Assembly: GCA_938020565.1 (NCBI GenBank)
Contig: CALIHP010000061.1
Coordinates: 1 to 24,032 of the forward strand
Reading direction: 5' to 3'
DNA from: an uncultured Anaerolineaceae bacterium
GTDB taxonomy: Bacteria > Chloroflexota > Anaerolineae > Anaerolineales > Anaerolineaceae
Length of the DNA: 24,032 nt
In this document: positions 8,226 through 16,209 of the stretch, one piece after another
Layout: each line of letters begins with the position of its first letter
Position numbering within the stretch: the stretch's first letter is position 1
Made by a program: the position numbers and the translations under genes
Notes under the pieces: model-generated
What the model saw: only the letters and a program-made list of their open reading frames with translations
Database searches by the model: none
What the model was told of the DNA's origin: nothing

Positions 8226-9320
8226 ATGAAAATCGGGGTGCTCCAGCGCGTTCTCGCCGGTTACCGCGTTCCGTTTTTTGACGAATTGGCGGCGCGCTTC
8301 GGAGGCTCGCTGACGCTTTTCGCGGGTCATGCGCGGCGGGAGGAGATGATCGACGAGTCAAGGCTTCCCGAAATCGCGAAGGTTTATCCGGCGAAAAATC
8401 TGCACGTGCTCCCGGGCGTCCTGAACGGGAGAGCGTATTTTTGCTTCCAGTTGAACGTTCTGGAATGGCTCGGGAGCGGGGACCCTGACGTATTGATCTG
8501 CGAGGCGAATCTCCGGTATCCGACGACGCTGGCCGCGATCGGCTGGATGCGCCGGCGGGGGCGTCCGGTTATCGGCTGGGGGCTGGGGTCGGGGTCCGCG
8601 ACAGGGCTTTTCAAGCGGGCGTTTATCCGGTCGTTCGACGCGCTGCTGACGTACGGCGAGCGCGGGGCGGAAACGTACCGGGAGCTGGGGTTTCCCGGCG
8701 AACGGATTTTTATCGCGAAGAACGCGGTCGCGCCGCGGCCGCGGCGCGACCCGCCGGCGCGATCGTCTGGGTTTTCCAGCGAGGGGCCGCTCCTTCTTTC
8801 CGTCGGCAGGCTCCAGGCGCGGAAACGGATTGATCTGCTGATCGAGAGCTGCGCCGCGCTGGAAAGCGAGTTCAGTCCGCGGCTCCGAATCGTCGGCGAC
8901 GGTCCGGCTCGCGGCGAATTCGAACGGCTCGCGGCGGAACGCTATCCGCGGACGGAATTTCCCGGCGCGCTTTACGGCGACGAGCTCGCGGCGCAATTCG
9001 CCGCGGCGGACCTTTTCGTCCTTCCAGGGACCGGGGGGTTAGCGCTGCAGCAGGCGATGGCGAGCGGGCTTCCCGTTATCGCGGCGGAGGCGGACGGGAC
9101 GCAGTCGGACCTCGTCCGCGCGGATAACGGACGGACGATCCAAAGCGGCGACGGCGTGGCGCTGACGGCGGCGATTCGCGAGCTGCTGACCGATCCGGCG
9201 CGGCTCCGGGAGATGGGAGCGCGGTCGTTCGCGATCGTCCGCGACGAAATTAATTTAGAGAAGATGGCCGATCGATTTGAAGCGGCGATCCGTTTCACGG
9301 CTACGGAGAAATCGCGATGA
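8226..9320 (+). CDS. Glycosyltransferase, GT4-like (GT-B fold)
   Basis: The protein is a GT-B type sugar transferase, probably building a cell-surface glycan or glycolipid. I chose the ATG at 8226 (364 residues), because AAAGGA at 8214-8219 sits six bases upstream and MKIGVLQRVLAGYRVPFFDEL is a typical GT4 N-terminus. An alternative GTG at 8196 overlaps the sbcC stop and adds ten residues. The C-terminal nucleotide-sugar domain shows LLSVGRLQARKRIDLLI, RLRIVGDGPARGEF and LPGTGGLALQQAMASGLPVIA. The usual E-X7-E catalytic pair of GT4 enzymes appears as Gly and Gln here, which occurs in some branches. The donor and acceptor are unknown. Its stop overlaps the next gene's start (ATGA), so the two transferases are likely made together. 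Confidence 0.85.
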   Translation: MKIGVLQRVLAGYRVPFFDELAARFGGSLTLFAGHARREEMIDESRLPEIAKVYPAKNLHVLPGVLNGRAYFCFQLNVLEWLGSGDPDVLICEANLRYPTTLAAIGWMRRRGRPVIGWGLGSGSATGLFKRAFIRSFDALLTYGERGAETYRELGFPGERIFIAKNAVAPRPRRDPPARSSGFSSEGPLLLSVGRLQARKRIDLLIESCAALESEFSPRLRIVGDGPARGEFERLAAERYPRTEFPGALYGDELAAQFAAADLFVLPGTGGLALQQAMASGLPVIAAEADGTQSDLVRADNGRTIQSGDGVALTAAIRELLTDPARLREMGARSFAIVRDEINLEKMADRFEAAIRFTATEKSR

Positions 9321-10567
9321 GGATTCTTTTTTTAGCCGACGGGCGCAGCCCGACGACGGTTCGTTATCTCGCGGCCGTGGCGGCGTTAGGGCATGAGATT
9401 CATCTGGTTTCGAGTTATCCTTGCGAAGCTCCGGATCCGGTCGCGAGTTTCGCGACGCTCCCGATCGCTTTTTCGAATTTCGTTTCCGGAAAAAGCGGCG
9501 GGACGCGCGTTGGAATGATTTCGGGCGGAACGGACGAGTCTCGCGGGCTCGATCCGGGAAGCCGGATGACCGCGAGCGCGCTCGCGGTTCGGCGGTTCCG
9601 CGATTTTTTCCTGACCTTTCGGTACCAGTCGGCGCCGTTTTCGATCCCGTTCAGCGGCCGGCGTTTCGCGGCGATCGCGAAAAAGATTCGTCCCGACCTG
9701 ATTCATGCGCTGCGGATCCCGTTCGAGGGAATGACGGCGTCGTACGCGCCGGCGCGTTATCCGCTGGCAGTTTCGGTCTGGGGAAACGATCTGACGCTGC
9801 ATGCGTATGGGTCGGCCGGTATGATGCAGCTGACGCGGCGGACGCTCGCCCGTACGAACGGGTTAGCCGCGGACACGCGCCGCGATATCCGGCTGGCGCG
9901 GGCGTTGGGGCTGGCGGATGGAAAGGCGACGGCGGTCGTTCCGGGAAACGGCGGGATCGACATCCCGAGCCTGGTCCTTGCGTCGGAGGCGGACGCGCCG
10001 ATTTTACGGCGCCTCCCGCCGAATCGCGAATTCATCCTGAATCCGCGCGGCTTCCGTCCCGGTTCGGTTCGGACCGATACGTTTTTCGGCGCAGTTCCGA
10101 TCGTCGCGCGGCAGTTCCCGAACATCCTGTTTGTCTGTCCGGCGATGGCGGATCAGCCGGAGGCGCAGGACTGGGTCCGCGAGCTGAAAATCGAGCGGAA
10201 CGTCCTGCTCCTCCCGTCGCTCCCGCAGCCCGATCTCTGGGCGCTCTTCCATCATGCGCTGATGACGATTACGGTCAGTCAGCATGACGGAACGCCGAAT
10301 TCGCTTTTGGAAGCGATGACGATCGGATGCTTCCCGGTGGCGGGCGATATTGAATCGCTTCGGGAGTGGATTACGCCGGGCGTGAACGGGCTCCTCGTCG
10401 ATCCGAATTCGCCGGAAGAGCTGGCGAACGCGATTCTGAGCGCGATGTATAACGAAGGGATGCGGTCGCGGGCGGCGCGGTTGAACCGCGGGATCGTTCA
10501 GGAGCGCGCCGAGGCTTCCCGGGTTCAGACTGAAATCGAGGTTTTTTATCAGTCGCTCGTCGGCTGA
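9317..10567 (+). CDS. Glycosyltransferase, GT4-like
   Basis: This is a second GT-B sugar transferase of 416 residues, starting at an ATG that overlaps the previous stop by four bases. The N-terminal acceptor-side domain begins MRILFLADGRSPTTVRYL and includes HALRIPFEGM and SVWGNDLTLHA (about 153-163). The C-terminal donor-side domain includes FILNPRGFRP, LLLPSLPQPDLWALF and the D-X7-E version of the catalytic pair at Asp324 and Glu332 (HDGTPNSLLEAMTIG). ESLREWITPGVNGLLVDP follows. That pattern fits retaining GT4 enzymes. With its upstream partner it suggests a two-step glycan extension, but no polymerase, flippase or lipid-carrier gene lies beside them, so the product is unknown. The run of plus-strand genes ends here. 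Confidence 0.86.
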   Translation: MRILFLADGRSPTTVRYLAAVAALGHEIHLVSSYPCEAPDPVASFATLPIAFSNFVSGKSGGTRVGMISGGTDESRGLDPGSRMTASALAVRRFRDFFLTFRYQSAPFSIPFSGRRFAAIAKKIRPDLIHALRIPFEGMTASYAPARYPLAVSVWGNDLTLHAYGSAGMMQLTRRTLARTNGLAADTRRDIRLARALGLADGKATAVVPGNGGIDIPSLVLASEADAPILRRLPPNREFILNPRGFRPGSVRTDTFFGAVPIVARQFPNILFVCPAMADQPEAQDWVRELKIERNVLLLPSLPQPDLWALFHHALMTITVSQHDGTPNSLLEAMTIGCFPVAGDIESLREWITPGVNGLLVDPNSPEELANAILSAMYNEGMRSRAARLNRGIVQERAEASRVQTEIEVFYQSLVG

Positions 10568-10654
10568 CCGCTTTTTGGCTTTACCTTTTCCGCGGGCGAC
10601 GCTGGATTCGAAGCGCGCGCGTTTCGGCGCTTTATCGCTTACGCGTCCGGCGGG
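10568..10654. other. Convergent intergenic gap with a weak hairpin
   Basis: This gap separates the plus-strand glycosyltransferase from the minus-strand TPM gene. A possible stem pairs AAGCGC (10611-10616) with GCGCTT (10627-10632) around a ten-base loop. No clear T-run follows on either strand, so a role as a terminator is uncertain. Two short T-rich patches (10572-10576, 10586-10590) lie just after the plus-strand stop. Confidence 0.3.
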
Positions 10655-11503
10655 TCAGAATTTACCGCTGCTTCCGCCATGGGTGCGCCCGGAAGAACTG
10701 GTATGCGTGCTGCTCGCGCTGCCGCTGGACGAACTGGTTTCGCGTTTTGTTCTCGATTCGCGGGAATACATGAAGAGATCGTTCCCGCCGGTGACCTGAA
10801 AGCTCCCGTCGCGGACGTACGTATCGGCATGGGTTTGGGAGCGGATGGATTTATGGGCGGACGCCAGGAGCGCCAGCGGAATCAAGGCCAGCAGGACGGA
10901 GATCGCGGCGCTGATCAGGATCCGGACGGCGCGTTCTTTCGGGGATATTTCCGGCTTTGGCAGCGTTTCCGCGACGTAGGGGGCGTCGTTTTTCGCCTGT
11001 TCAAGGAATCGATCCGTCAGGTCGGAAAATTTGCTGAACGCCTTGAAGAAGTCGCCTTCGCCGAGGCTCGGGAGAACCTGCTCCATGATGTAGGCCTGTC
11101 CCGCGTCGGTAAACGCCGTGATCCCGAAGCCGTGCGTCGAGATCGCCCAGTCCCGGTCCTCCATGCTGATCATCAGCAGGATTCCATCAGCGTCCGGGCC
11201 GATCCCGAAGCCGTTGTAATCAAAAAAATCGTCGGCGAATTCCGTGGGGGTTTTCCCTCCCAGCCCGTTCGTCGTCACGATGACCACGTCGCAGGCCTGC
11301 CGGACGCTGATTTCGTCAAGCTTTCCCAGGAGTTCTTCATTTTCGACGCTGCTGAGCAACCCGGCGCTGTCGGTCAGACGTTCCTTCTGCCTTTCGGCAG
11401 GGATTGAATCAGTCTCGAAGATAATCTGCGCCGCCGAGGCGGGGAACGCCAGCGCTGGAACGAGCAGCCAGATCAGGAGGAACCACGCAAGCTTTTTTTT
11501 CAT
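10655..11503 (-). CDS. TPM-domain protein with signal peptide and membrane anchor
   Basis: The 282-residue protein starts with a clear signal peptide (MKKKLAWFLLIWLLVP, likely cut after the ASA near residue 24). A TPM domain runs from about 43 to 165, with LTDSAGLLS, VVIVTTNGLGG and GILLMISMEDRDWAISTHG. One membrane span (about 194-216) follows. The tail is rich in Ser, Gly, Thr and His and ends SSGRTHGGSSGKF. TPM domains were linked to photosystem II repair in plants and are widespread in bacteria; the bacterial role is not settled. The domain should sit outside the membrane. It is 30 bases downstream of the zinc-ribbon gene on the same strand, with AAAGGA upstream, so the pair is probably one operon. 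Confidence 0.85.
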   Translation of the reverse strand: MKKKLAWFLLIWLLVPALAFPASAAQIIFETDSIPAERQKERLTDSAGLLSSVENEELLGKLDEISVRQACDVVIVTTNGLGGKTPTEFADDFFDYNGFGIGPDADGILLMISMEDRDWAISTHGFGITAFTDAGQAYIMEQVLPSLGEGDFFKAFSKFSDLTDRFLEQAKNDAPYVAETLPKPEISPKERAVRILISAAISVLLALIPLALLASAHKSIRSQTHADTYVRDGSFQVTGGNDLFMYSRESRTKRETSSSSGSASSTHTSSSGRTHGGSSGKF

Positions 11504-11533
11504 TTTTATATCGTCCTTTGCGCTCCGCGTTGG

Positions 11534-12616
11534 TCAGCTGTTGAGAACATACTGGATCAGGAAGTAAACGATCGGCATGAATACGGCGGCGGAGATCAGC
11601 ATCCCGATCAGCCAGGCGACCCTGCTGATCGGAAGATCGTCTCCTGCGAGCGCGCCGGTCTGTCCGTTCATGGCGAACATATAGCGTTTCCCTTTCCAGT
11701 TCGTCCCCAGCAGCCAGATGGGAAAAAGCGCGTAGCGAACGGCTCCGCTTTTCAGCTGAACGCTGCTGCTTTGCAGCGTTACCGTATGATAGCCGGTTAC
11801 CGTAGCGGTAAAGGCGTCTTCGGCGCTTTTTTTGATGCGCGCGTTAGCGCGCTCGACGCAGCGATCCGCCTCAACGTCATATTTGTCCGCGAGGTACCCC
11901 GCAAGATAGGCGGTCTGAAAATCGACCGCATCCTGGAGATGGTACGGTTCGATGGACTCCATCAGCGCGTCGGGCATCTTTGAGGCCCCGTCTGCCGGAA
12001 CGTTTTCAAAACCGATATGGCCCTGACGCGATACGTGAAAATAGGATGTTTCCGTGTAATTGTATTCAGAATCGCTCCAGCTCCGGATTTTTGTCGCCTG
12101 ACAGCGGATATCGACGTCGGAATCCGCGTTAAACAGCCAGAACGGCACGTACATCCCCTTGATTTCTTGAATATGGTTATCTTCTTTGAATACCCTGGGG
12201 AGGAGCGGCTTTCTTTTATAATGCCGTTTGAGCGCTTCGACCGCCGCGTTCTTATCCAACTTGAACGGAATCACGAGGTTGGGACGCAGCGCGCCGGAGA
12301 ACTGACCCGCGATGACGACATGGCTTCCGCAGTAGGGGCAGCTCGTCGCCGCCGTCGTTTCATCGCCGATGATTTCGCCGCCGCAGGACGCGCAGGCATA
12401 AATCCGCATGTTATCCAGCTCGCCTTCGCGCCAATGATTTTCCGGCGGACGCCATTCCATGCGATCTTCGGTCGTTTTCGAGAGCGCCTCGTCGAGCGAT
12501 TTCAGCGCTTTCACGTCAGACGTCGCGCCGCAATACGGGCACCGCATCTGCTGAGAGCCGCTGTCGAAGGAAATTGCCCCGCCGCAGGACGGGCATTTAT
12601 ATTCGATGATTTCCAT
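11534..12616 (-). CDS. Double zinc-ribbon membrane protein
   Basis: The 360-residue protein has two zinc ribbons near the N-terminus. The first uses Cys8, Cys11, Cys26 and Cys29 (KCPSCGG, RCPYCG), and the second Cys75, Cys78, Cys93 and Cys96 (CASCGG, SCPYCG). A middle domain without a name known to me covers about 105-325, with PFWLFNAD, a YNYTETSYFHVSR stretch and LFPIWLLGTNWKGKRY. It ends in one or two membrane spans (about 332-358). Proteins of this kind are often annotated as TFIIB-type zinc-finger proteins, but nothing here shows a transcription role. A GAGG site sits six bases before the ATG; an upstream ATG in the ATGGATGG is out of frame. The downstream TPM gene follows closely. Confidence 0.83.
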   Translation of the reverse strand: MEIIEYKCPSCGGAISFDSGSQQMRCPYCGATSDVKALKSLDEALSKTTEDRMEWRPPENHWREGELDNMRIYACASCGGEIIGDETTAATSCPYCGSHVVIAGQFSGALRPNLVIPFKLDKNAAVEALKRHYKRKPLLPRVFKEDNHIQEIKGMYVPFWLFNADSDVDIRCQATKIRSWSDSEYNYTETSYFHVSRQGHIGFENVPADGASKMPDALMESIEPYHLQDAVDFQTAYLAGYLADKYDVEADRCVERANARIKKSAEDAFTATVTGYHTVTLQSSSVQLKSGAVRYALFPIWLLGTNWKGKRYMFAMNGQTGALAGDDLPISRVAWLIGMLISAAVFMPIVYFLIQYVLNS

Positions 12617-12803
12617 CCATACCTCTTTTCATGCCGGGCGTCGCTGCTGCTGCAGGACAGAACCGCTTGAACGTTATTTTACTTTATTTTGCTGAAAAGC
12701 CCGTCCCGCGCGATGGATGGACAGCCCTATTCAAATATTAAATATGGTTTTACAATCGTGCATGATGAGCGGACGGTGGAATTGGACCCTGTGGAAGGGC
12801 GGC
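12617..12803 (+). promoter_or_regulatory. Divergent intergenic region with AT-rich inverted repeat and candidate promoter
   Basis: This gap lies between the minus-strand zinc-ribbon gene and the plus-strand importer operon. AT-rich patches stand out in a GC-rich window. A candidate promoter for the importer is TTCAAA (12730-12735) and TACAAT (12751-12756), 15 bases apart. A perfect inverted repeat with arms ATATT and AATAT (12735-12745) lies between them, where a repressor could bind. A ribosome binding site GGAAGGG (12792-12798) precedes the ATG at 12804. No riboswitch fold was recognised. Confidence 0.35.
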
Positions 12804-13817
12804 ATGTCTTTCAAGGCTGAAGATCTGGCAGAAATAAAAAAAAAGCGCGGCGCGCTGTGCCTGCTTGCCCTGATCCTGATTGGGGCCGCTGCCGCGGCGC
12901 TTTGGTCGGGGCGCTACCCGAAATTGGGGTGGACGCGATGGAGCGATTTAACGGAGGATCCGATCGCGGCGAACCTTTTCTGGCGGCTTCGGTTCCCGCG
13001 TGTCGTGATCGCGCTGTTGTCCGGCGCGGTTTTAGGGGCGGGGGGCCTGGTCTGTCAGACTGTCTTCAATAATCCGTTAGCCGGTCCGGATATCGTCGGC
13101 GTTTCGCAGGGCGCGGCGATCGGCGCGGCGACGGCGATTATCTTTTTCCCCGGTTCGGCGGCGGCACGGCAGTTCGCAGCGTTTATCGGCGGCGGTATGG
13201 GGCTGATCTTATCGCTGGCGATCGCTCGCCGGCTCCGGTACGGCGGGTGGACGCTGCGTTTTCTCTTAGCGGGAATAACGGTTTCGGCTTTTTTTACTGG
13301 AGCGCTGACGGTTTTAAAGCTGACGGCGGACGGGAGAAATCAGCTGCATGCGATCGAGTTCTGGATGATGGGGGCGTACTGCTACGTGACGGCGAACGGT
13401 TTTATTCCGGTCGTCCTCTTAGCGTTCGCGTCGCTGATTTCGGTCGGGCTTTTCCGCTGGCGAACGAATCTTTTTTCGCTTCCGGACGAGAGCTCGTTGT
13501 CGCTGGGAGCGGCGCTGACTCTCGAACGGACGCTCCTGATCGGCGCGGCCGTCGTCGGGATATCGGCGGTGACGTCGCTGAGCGGGATTATCGGCTGGGT
13601 CGGCCTGATCGTTCCACATCTGGCGCGGATTCTTTTCGGCGCGGACAGCCGTTTCGCGCTTCCGGGGTCGATTCTTCTCGGCGCGCTGATTACGCTGTCT
13701 TCCGATACGGCGATCCGGCTTCTCAGCCCACGGGAGATTCCGGTCGGGATCATGACGTCGCTGCTGTGCGTCCTGATCTTCTGTGCCGCGGTTCTGACGC
13801 GAAAAATTCGCTTTTAG
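12804..13817 (+). CDS. FecCD-family ABC importer permease, first subunit
   Basis: This is a transmembrane subunit of an importer for iron-siderophore, haem, cobalamin or a similar chelate. I place the start at ATG 12804 (337 residues), which has GGAAGGG five bases upstream and gives the usual family length. An ATG at 12717 would add 29 residues that look non-coding and would swallow the candidate promoter. The conserved FecCD segments are present: FPRVVIALLSGAVLGAGG, a QTVFNNPLAGPDIVGVSQGAA loop, and SGIIGWVGLIVPHLARIL near the C-terminus. About ten membrane spans are likely. It is followed by the matching ATPase and a second, distinct permease; AGGAGG for the ATPase overlaps this gene's stop. 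Confidence 0.9.
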   Translation: MSFKAEDLAEIKKKRGALCLLALILIGAAAAALWSGRYPKLGWTRWSDLTEDPIAANLFWRLRFPRVVIALLSGAVLGAGGLVCQTVFNNPLAGPDIVGVSQGAAIGAATAIIFFPGSAAARQFAAFIGGGMGLILSLAIARRLRYGGWTLRFLLAGITVSAFFTGALTVLKLTADGRNQLHAIEFWMMGAYCYVTANGFIPVVLLAFASLISVGLFRWRTNLFSLPDESSLSLGAALTLERTLLIGAAVVGISAVTSLSGIIGWVGLIVPHLARILFGADSRFALPGSILLGALITLSSDTAIRLLSPREIPVGIMTSLLCVLIFCAAVLTRKIRF

Positions 13818-13826
13818 GAGGCGCTT

Positions 13827-14618
13827 TTGAAGGGTTCCGGCGAAAGGGGAAAAGAGCTGGTTTTTGAACGGGTGCGGTTTGCGCATGACGGCGGAATGGC
13901 GTTTGCGCTGAACGATTTTTCCGCCGGTTTCAGCCCCGGCGAGGTTACGGCGCTGCTGGGACCGAACGGGTCGGGAAAGACGACAATGATGAAGCTGGCG
14001 AACCGCCGGCTGGCGCCCGCCTTGGGACGGGTCCTCTATGGCGGCCGGCCGCTTGGGGAGCTGACGCGGAGGGAGGTCGGCCAGTCGATCGGCTTCGTTC
14101 CGCAGTCGGAACGGATCGCGTTCGATTATTCGATTCTGGATTATGTCCTGATGGGCCGGGCGCCCTGGCTTTCGCCGCTGGCTGCGCCGGGCCGCGCTGA
14201 CGCGGATATCGCCGCGGAGGCGATCGAGGAAGTCGGACTGACGTCTCTGATCCGGCGGTCGGTCCGGACGCTGAGCGGTGGGCAGGTCCAGCTGGTCCTT
14301 CTGGCGCGGGTTCTGGTTCAGTCGACGCAGGTCCTCCTGCTCGACGAGGCGTCGTCGGCGCTCGATTTAGCCAACAAGCGGCGTTTTCTCGATATTATCC
14401 GCTCGCTCGCGCGGCGCGGAAAAACGATTCTCCTCTCGACGCATGAGCCGGCGGTCGCCGAGGCGGTCGCCGATCGGATGGTCCTGATGAAAGGCGGACG
14501 GGTCCAGGCGTCCGGACCGGCGTCCGAGGTCTTTACGGAATCGAACCTGACGGCGGTTTACGAAACGCCGATCCGGATTTTCCCGGTCGAAGAGCGAAGG
14601 GTCGTCTTATGGACCTGA
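13827..14618 (+). CDS. FecE-type ABC importer ATPase
   Basis: This is the cytoplasmic ATPase of the importer encoded on both sides. The 263 residues contain Walker A GPNGSGKT (45-52), a Q-loop around GFVPQSERI (89-97), the signature LSGGQ (149-153), Walker B VLLLDE (169-174) and a switch His206 in STHEP. The FecE-like YSILDYVLMGRAPWL segment (101-115) precedes the signature. All catalytic residues are intact. Translation starts at TTG; a full AGGAGG at 13816-13821 sits five bases upstream, and no ATG fits as well. Its 3' end overlaps the second permease gene by ten bases. Confidence 0.92.
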   Translation: MKGSGERGKELVFERVRFAHDGGMAFALNDFSAGFSPGEVTALLGPNGSGKTTMMKLANRRLAPALGRVLYGGRPLGELTRREVGQSIGFVPQSERIAFDYSILDYVLMGRAPWLSPLAAPGRADADIAAEAIEEVGLTSLIRRSVRTLSGGQVQLVLLARVLVQSTQVLLLDEASSALDLANKRRFLDIIRSLARRGKTILLSTHEPAVAEAVADRMVLMKGGRVQASGPASEVFTESNLTAVYETPIRIFPVEERRVVLWT

Positions 14619-15598
14619 CGCGGACGAGCCGCCGGCGGATGGCGGTACTGGCGCTGACCGTTTTGGGGCTGGTCCTGATGTCGCTCTGTCTGGGGCGGTA
14701 CCCGGAACCAGCGCTGCGCAACCCGCTCGCCGGCGACGGGATCGAACGGATCGTTTTTTTTAACATTCGCGCGCCGCGGGTTCTCTTTGCGTTTCTCGTT
14801 GGAGCGGCGCTTGGGGTTTCCGGACTGACGCTTCAAACGCTGATGAATAACCCGATGGTTGAGCCGGGGTTCCTGGGGATTTCGCAGGGGGCGACGTTCG
14901 GGGCGGCTCTCGCGATTTTCGCGCTGCCGGGGAGCGTCCGCGCGGTTCAGCTTTCCGCGATTGCTTTCGCTTTCGCCGCGTTCGCCTTGACGACGGTTTT
15001 CGCGGCGCGGATTTCGGGCTTCCACTGGATCCTGCGGCAGGTCTTAGCCGGAATGGCTTCGTCGGCGATTTTTTCGTCCGCTTTGGGACTGATGAAATAT
15101 GCGCTGGATCCGGACGATCGACTGCTGACGCTGTACTACTGGATTTTAGGCGGGCTGAAGGGAGTGACCTGGGCGGAGATCGGGCCGCTGATCGCGCCGA
15201 TCCTGATCGTTCTGATGCTGATGACGGCGTTCCGCTGGCGGCTGAACCTGCTGTCGCTGGATGACGAGACGGCGGCGTCGATGAGCGTGAATCTGCGGCT
15301 GGAACGTCCATTGTATCTGGCGGGGACGGTCGTGATCACGGCGCTCTGCATGTCGGTCGCGGGGTCGATCGGTTGGGTCGGTCTCGCCGCCGCGCATCTC
15401 TCGCGGGCTTTTTTTGGAGCGAACGTCGAACGGAGTTTCCCAGCGGCAGGCCTGATCGGCGCAGGGATGCTGACGGGCTGCGACATGGTCGCGCGGGTCG
15501 CGTTTCCGATTGAAATCCCGGTCGGGGTACTGACCGCGGGGTTGGGCGGCGCGCTTTTCCTAACGCTGATCGTTCGGAAAGAGGGCGCGGAACGCTGA
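14609..15598 (+). CDS. FecCD-family ABC importer permease, second subunit
   Basis: The 329-residue protein is a second FecCD-type permease, clearly related to but distinct from the one two genes upstream, so the importer probably has a heterodimeric membrane part. Conserved segments are APRVLFAFLVGAALGVSG, a QTLMNNPMVEPGFLGISQGA loop and GSIGWVGLAAAHLSRAFFG. Where the first permease has GLIVPHLAR, this one has GLAAAHLSR, which lacks the usual Pro. It overlaps the ATPase gene by ten bases. No substrate-binding protein follows; the next gene is a MarR regulator behind a promoter-like gap. Confidence 0.9.
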   Translation: MDLTRTSRRRMAVLALTVLGLVLMSLCLGRYPEPALRNPLAGDGIERIVFFNIRAPRVLFAFLVGAALGVSGLTLQTLMNNPMVEPGFLGISQGATFGAALAIFALPGSVRAVQLSAIAFAFAAFALTTVFAARISGFHWILRQVLAGMASSAIFSSALGLMKYALDPDDRLLTLYYWILGGLKGVTWAEIGPLIAPILIVLMLMTAFRWRLNLLSLDDETAASMSVNLRLERPLYLAGTVVITALCMSVAGSIGWVGLAAAHLSRAFFGANVERSFPAAGLIGAGMLTGCDMVARVAFPIEIPVGVLTAGLGGALFLTLIVRKEGAER

Positions 15599-15638
15599 AC
15601 GGATCCCATGTGAAATACCCGGTTACGGCTGTCACGGA

Positions 15639-15677
15639 TTAAAAATTTTTCGAAGCGCTGAAATAATTAATCGATTA
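15639..15677 (+). promoter_or_regulatory. Promoter with palindromic operator candidate upstream of the MarR-exporter genes
   Basis: In the 134-base gap after the importer, TTAAAA (15639-15644) and AATAAT (15662-15667) form a sigma-70-like pair with 17-base spacing. The perfect palindrome TAATCGATTA (15668-15677) directly follows the -10 and would overlap the transcription start. That is a common place for a repressor to block transcription. A MarR dimer encoded just downstream is the obvious candidate, giving autoregulation and control of the exporter. AAAAATTTTT (15641-15650) overlaps the pair. The ten-base match could arise by chance. Confidence 0.45.
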
Positions 15678-15732
15678 TCATTTTCTTCGTGCAAACCCCG
15701 ACGCGTTCCGCGAGCGGGAGAGAGGACGGAAA

Positions 15733-16191
15733 ATGACCCATTTCCCGGAAAGTCGTTCCGATTTGGAACCGATGATGAAGCATGCGATGAAGCTGTATCG
15801 GTATCGGATGGACGCCGTCGCGCGTCAGCACGGGCTTTTTTTCGGCCAGGCGCCGATTCTCCATGCGATTGCGAAAAATGAGGGCTGTACCCAGGCCGAT
15901 ATCGCCGGACGGCTGGGCGTCAGCGCGCCGTCGATCGCCGCTTCGGCGAAACGGCTCGAAAAATCCGGGCTGATCCGGAAAGAGACGGATATGAATAACT
16001 TACGCAGGAACAAATTGTACCTGACCGAGGATGGCCGGAAAGCGCTGAGCGCGGCGAAGGCGGACATGGAACAGGTCAACGCCGAAATCTTTTCGCGGCT
16101 CGATGAAGCGGATCGGGCGGCGCTGCCGCGAATCCTGTCAGTCCTGATCGACGTTCTGACCGACGGTGAGACGATGGCTGAGCTGCGGTAA
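15733..16191 (+). CDS. MarR-family transcriptional regulator
   Basis: The 152-residue protein has the MarR layout: N-terminal dimer helices, then a winged helix-turn-helix at about 53-98 (TQADIAGRLGVSAPSIAASAKRL recognition region, then RKETDMNNLRRNKLYLTEDG as the wing), and C-terminal dimer helices. Members usually repress nearby genes and are released by small ligands such as phenolics or drugs. GAGAGGA upstream of the ATG is a good ribosome binding site. The two ABC exporter genes begin 18 bases after its stop, so it most likely controls them. A palindromic site lies about 60 bases upstream. Confidence 0.9.
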   Translation: MTHFPESRSDLEPMMKHAMKLYRYRMDAVARQHGLFFGQAPILHAIAKNEGCTQADIAGRLGVSAPSIAASAKRLEKSGLIRKETDMNNLRRNKLYLTEDGRKALSAAKADMEQVNAEIFSRLDEADRAALPRILSVLIDVLTDGETMAELR

Positions 16192-16209
16192 AAGGGGAAA
16201 GGAAGCGGG

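Noticed and set aside
10575..11407. Plus-strand frames at 10575-10799 and 10679-11407
   Set aside because: They lie opposite the TPM-domain gene, have no ribosome binding site of note, and their products show no recognisable domain.
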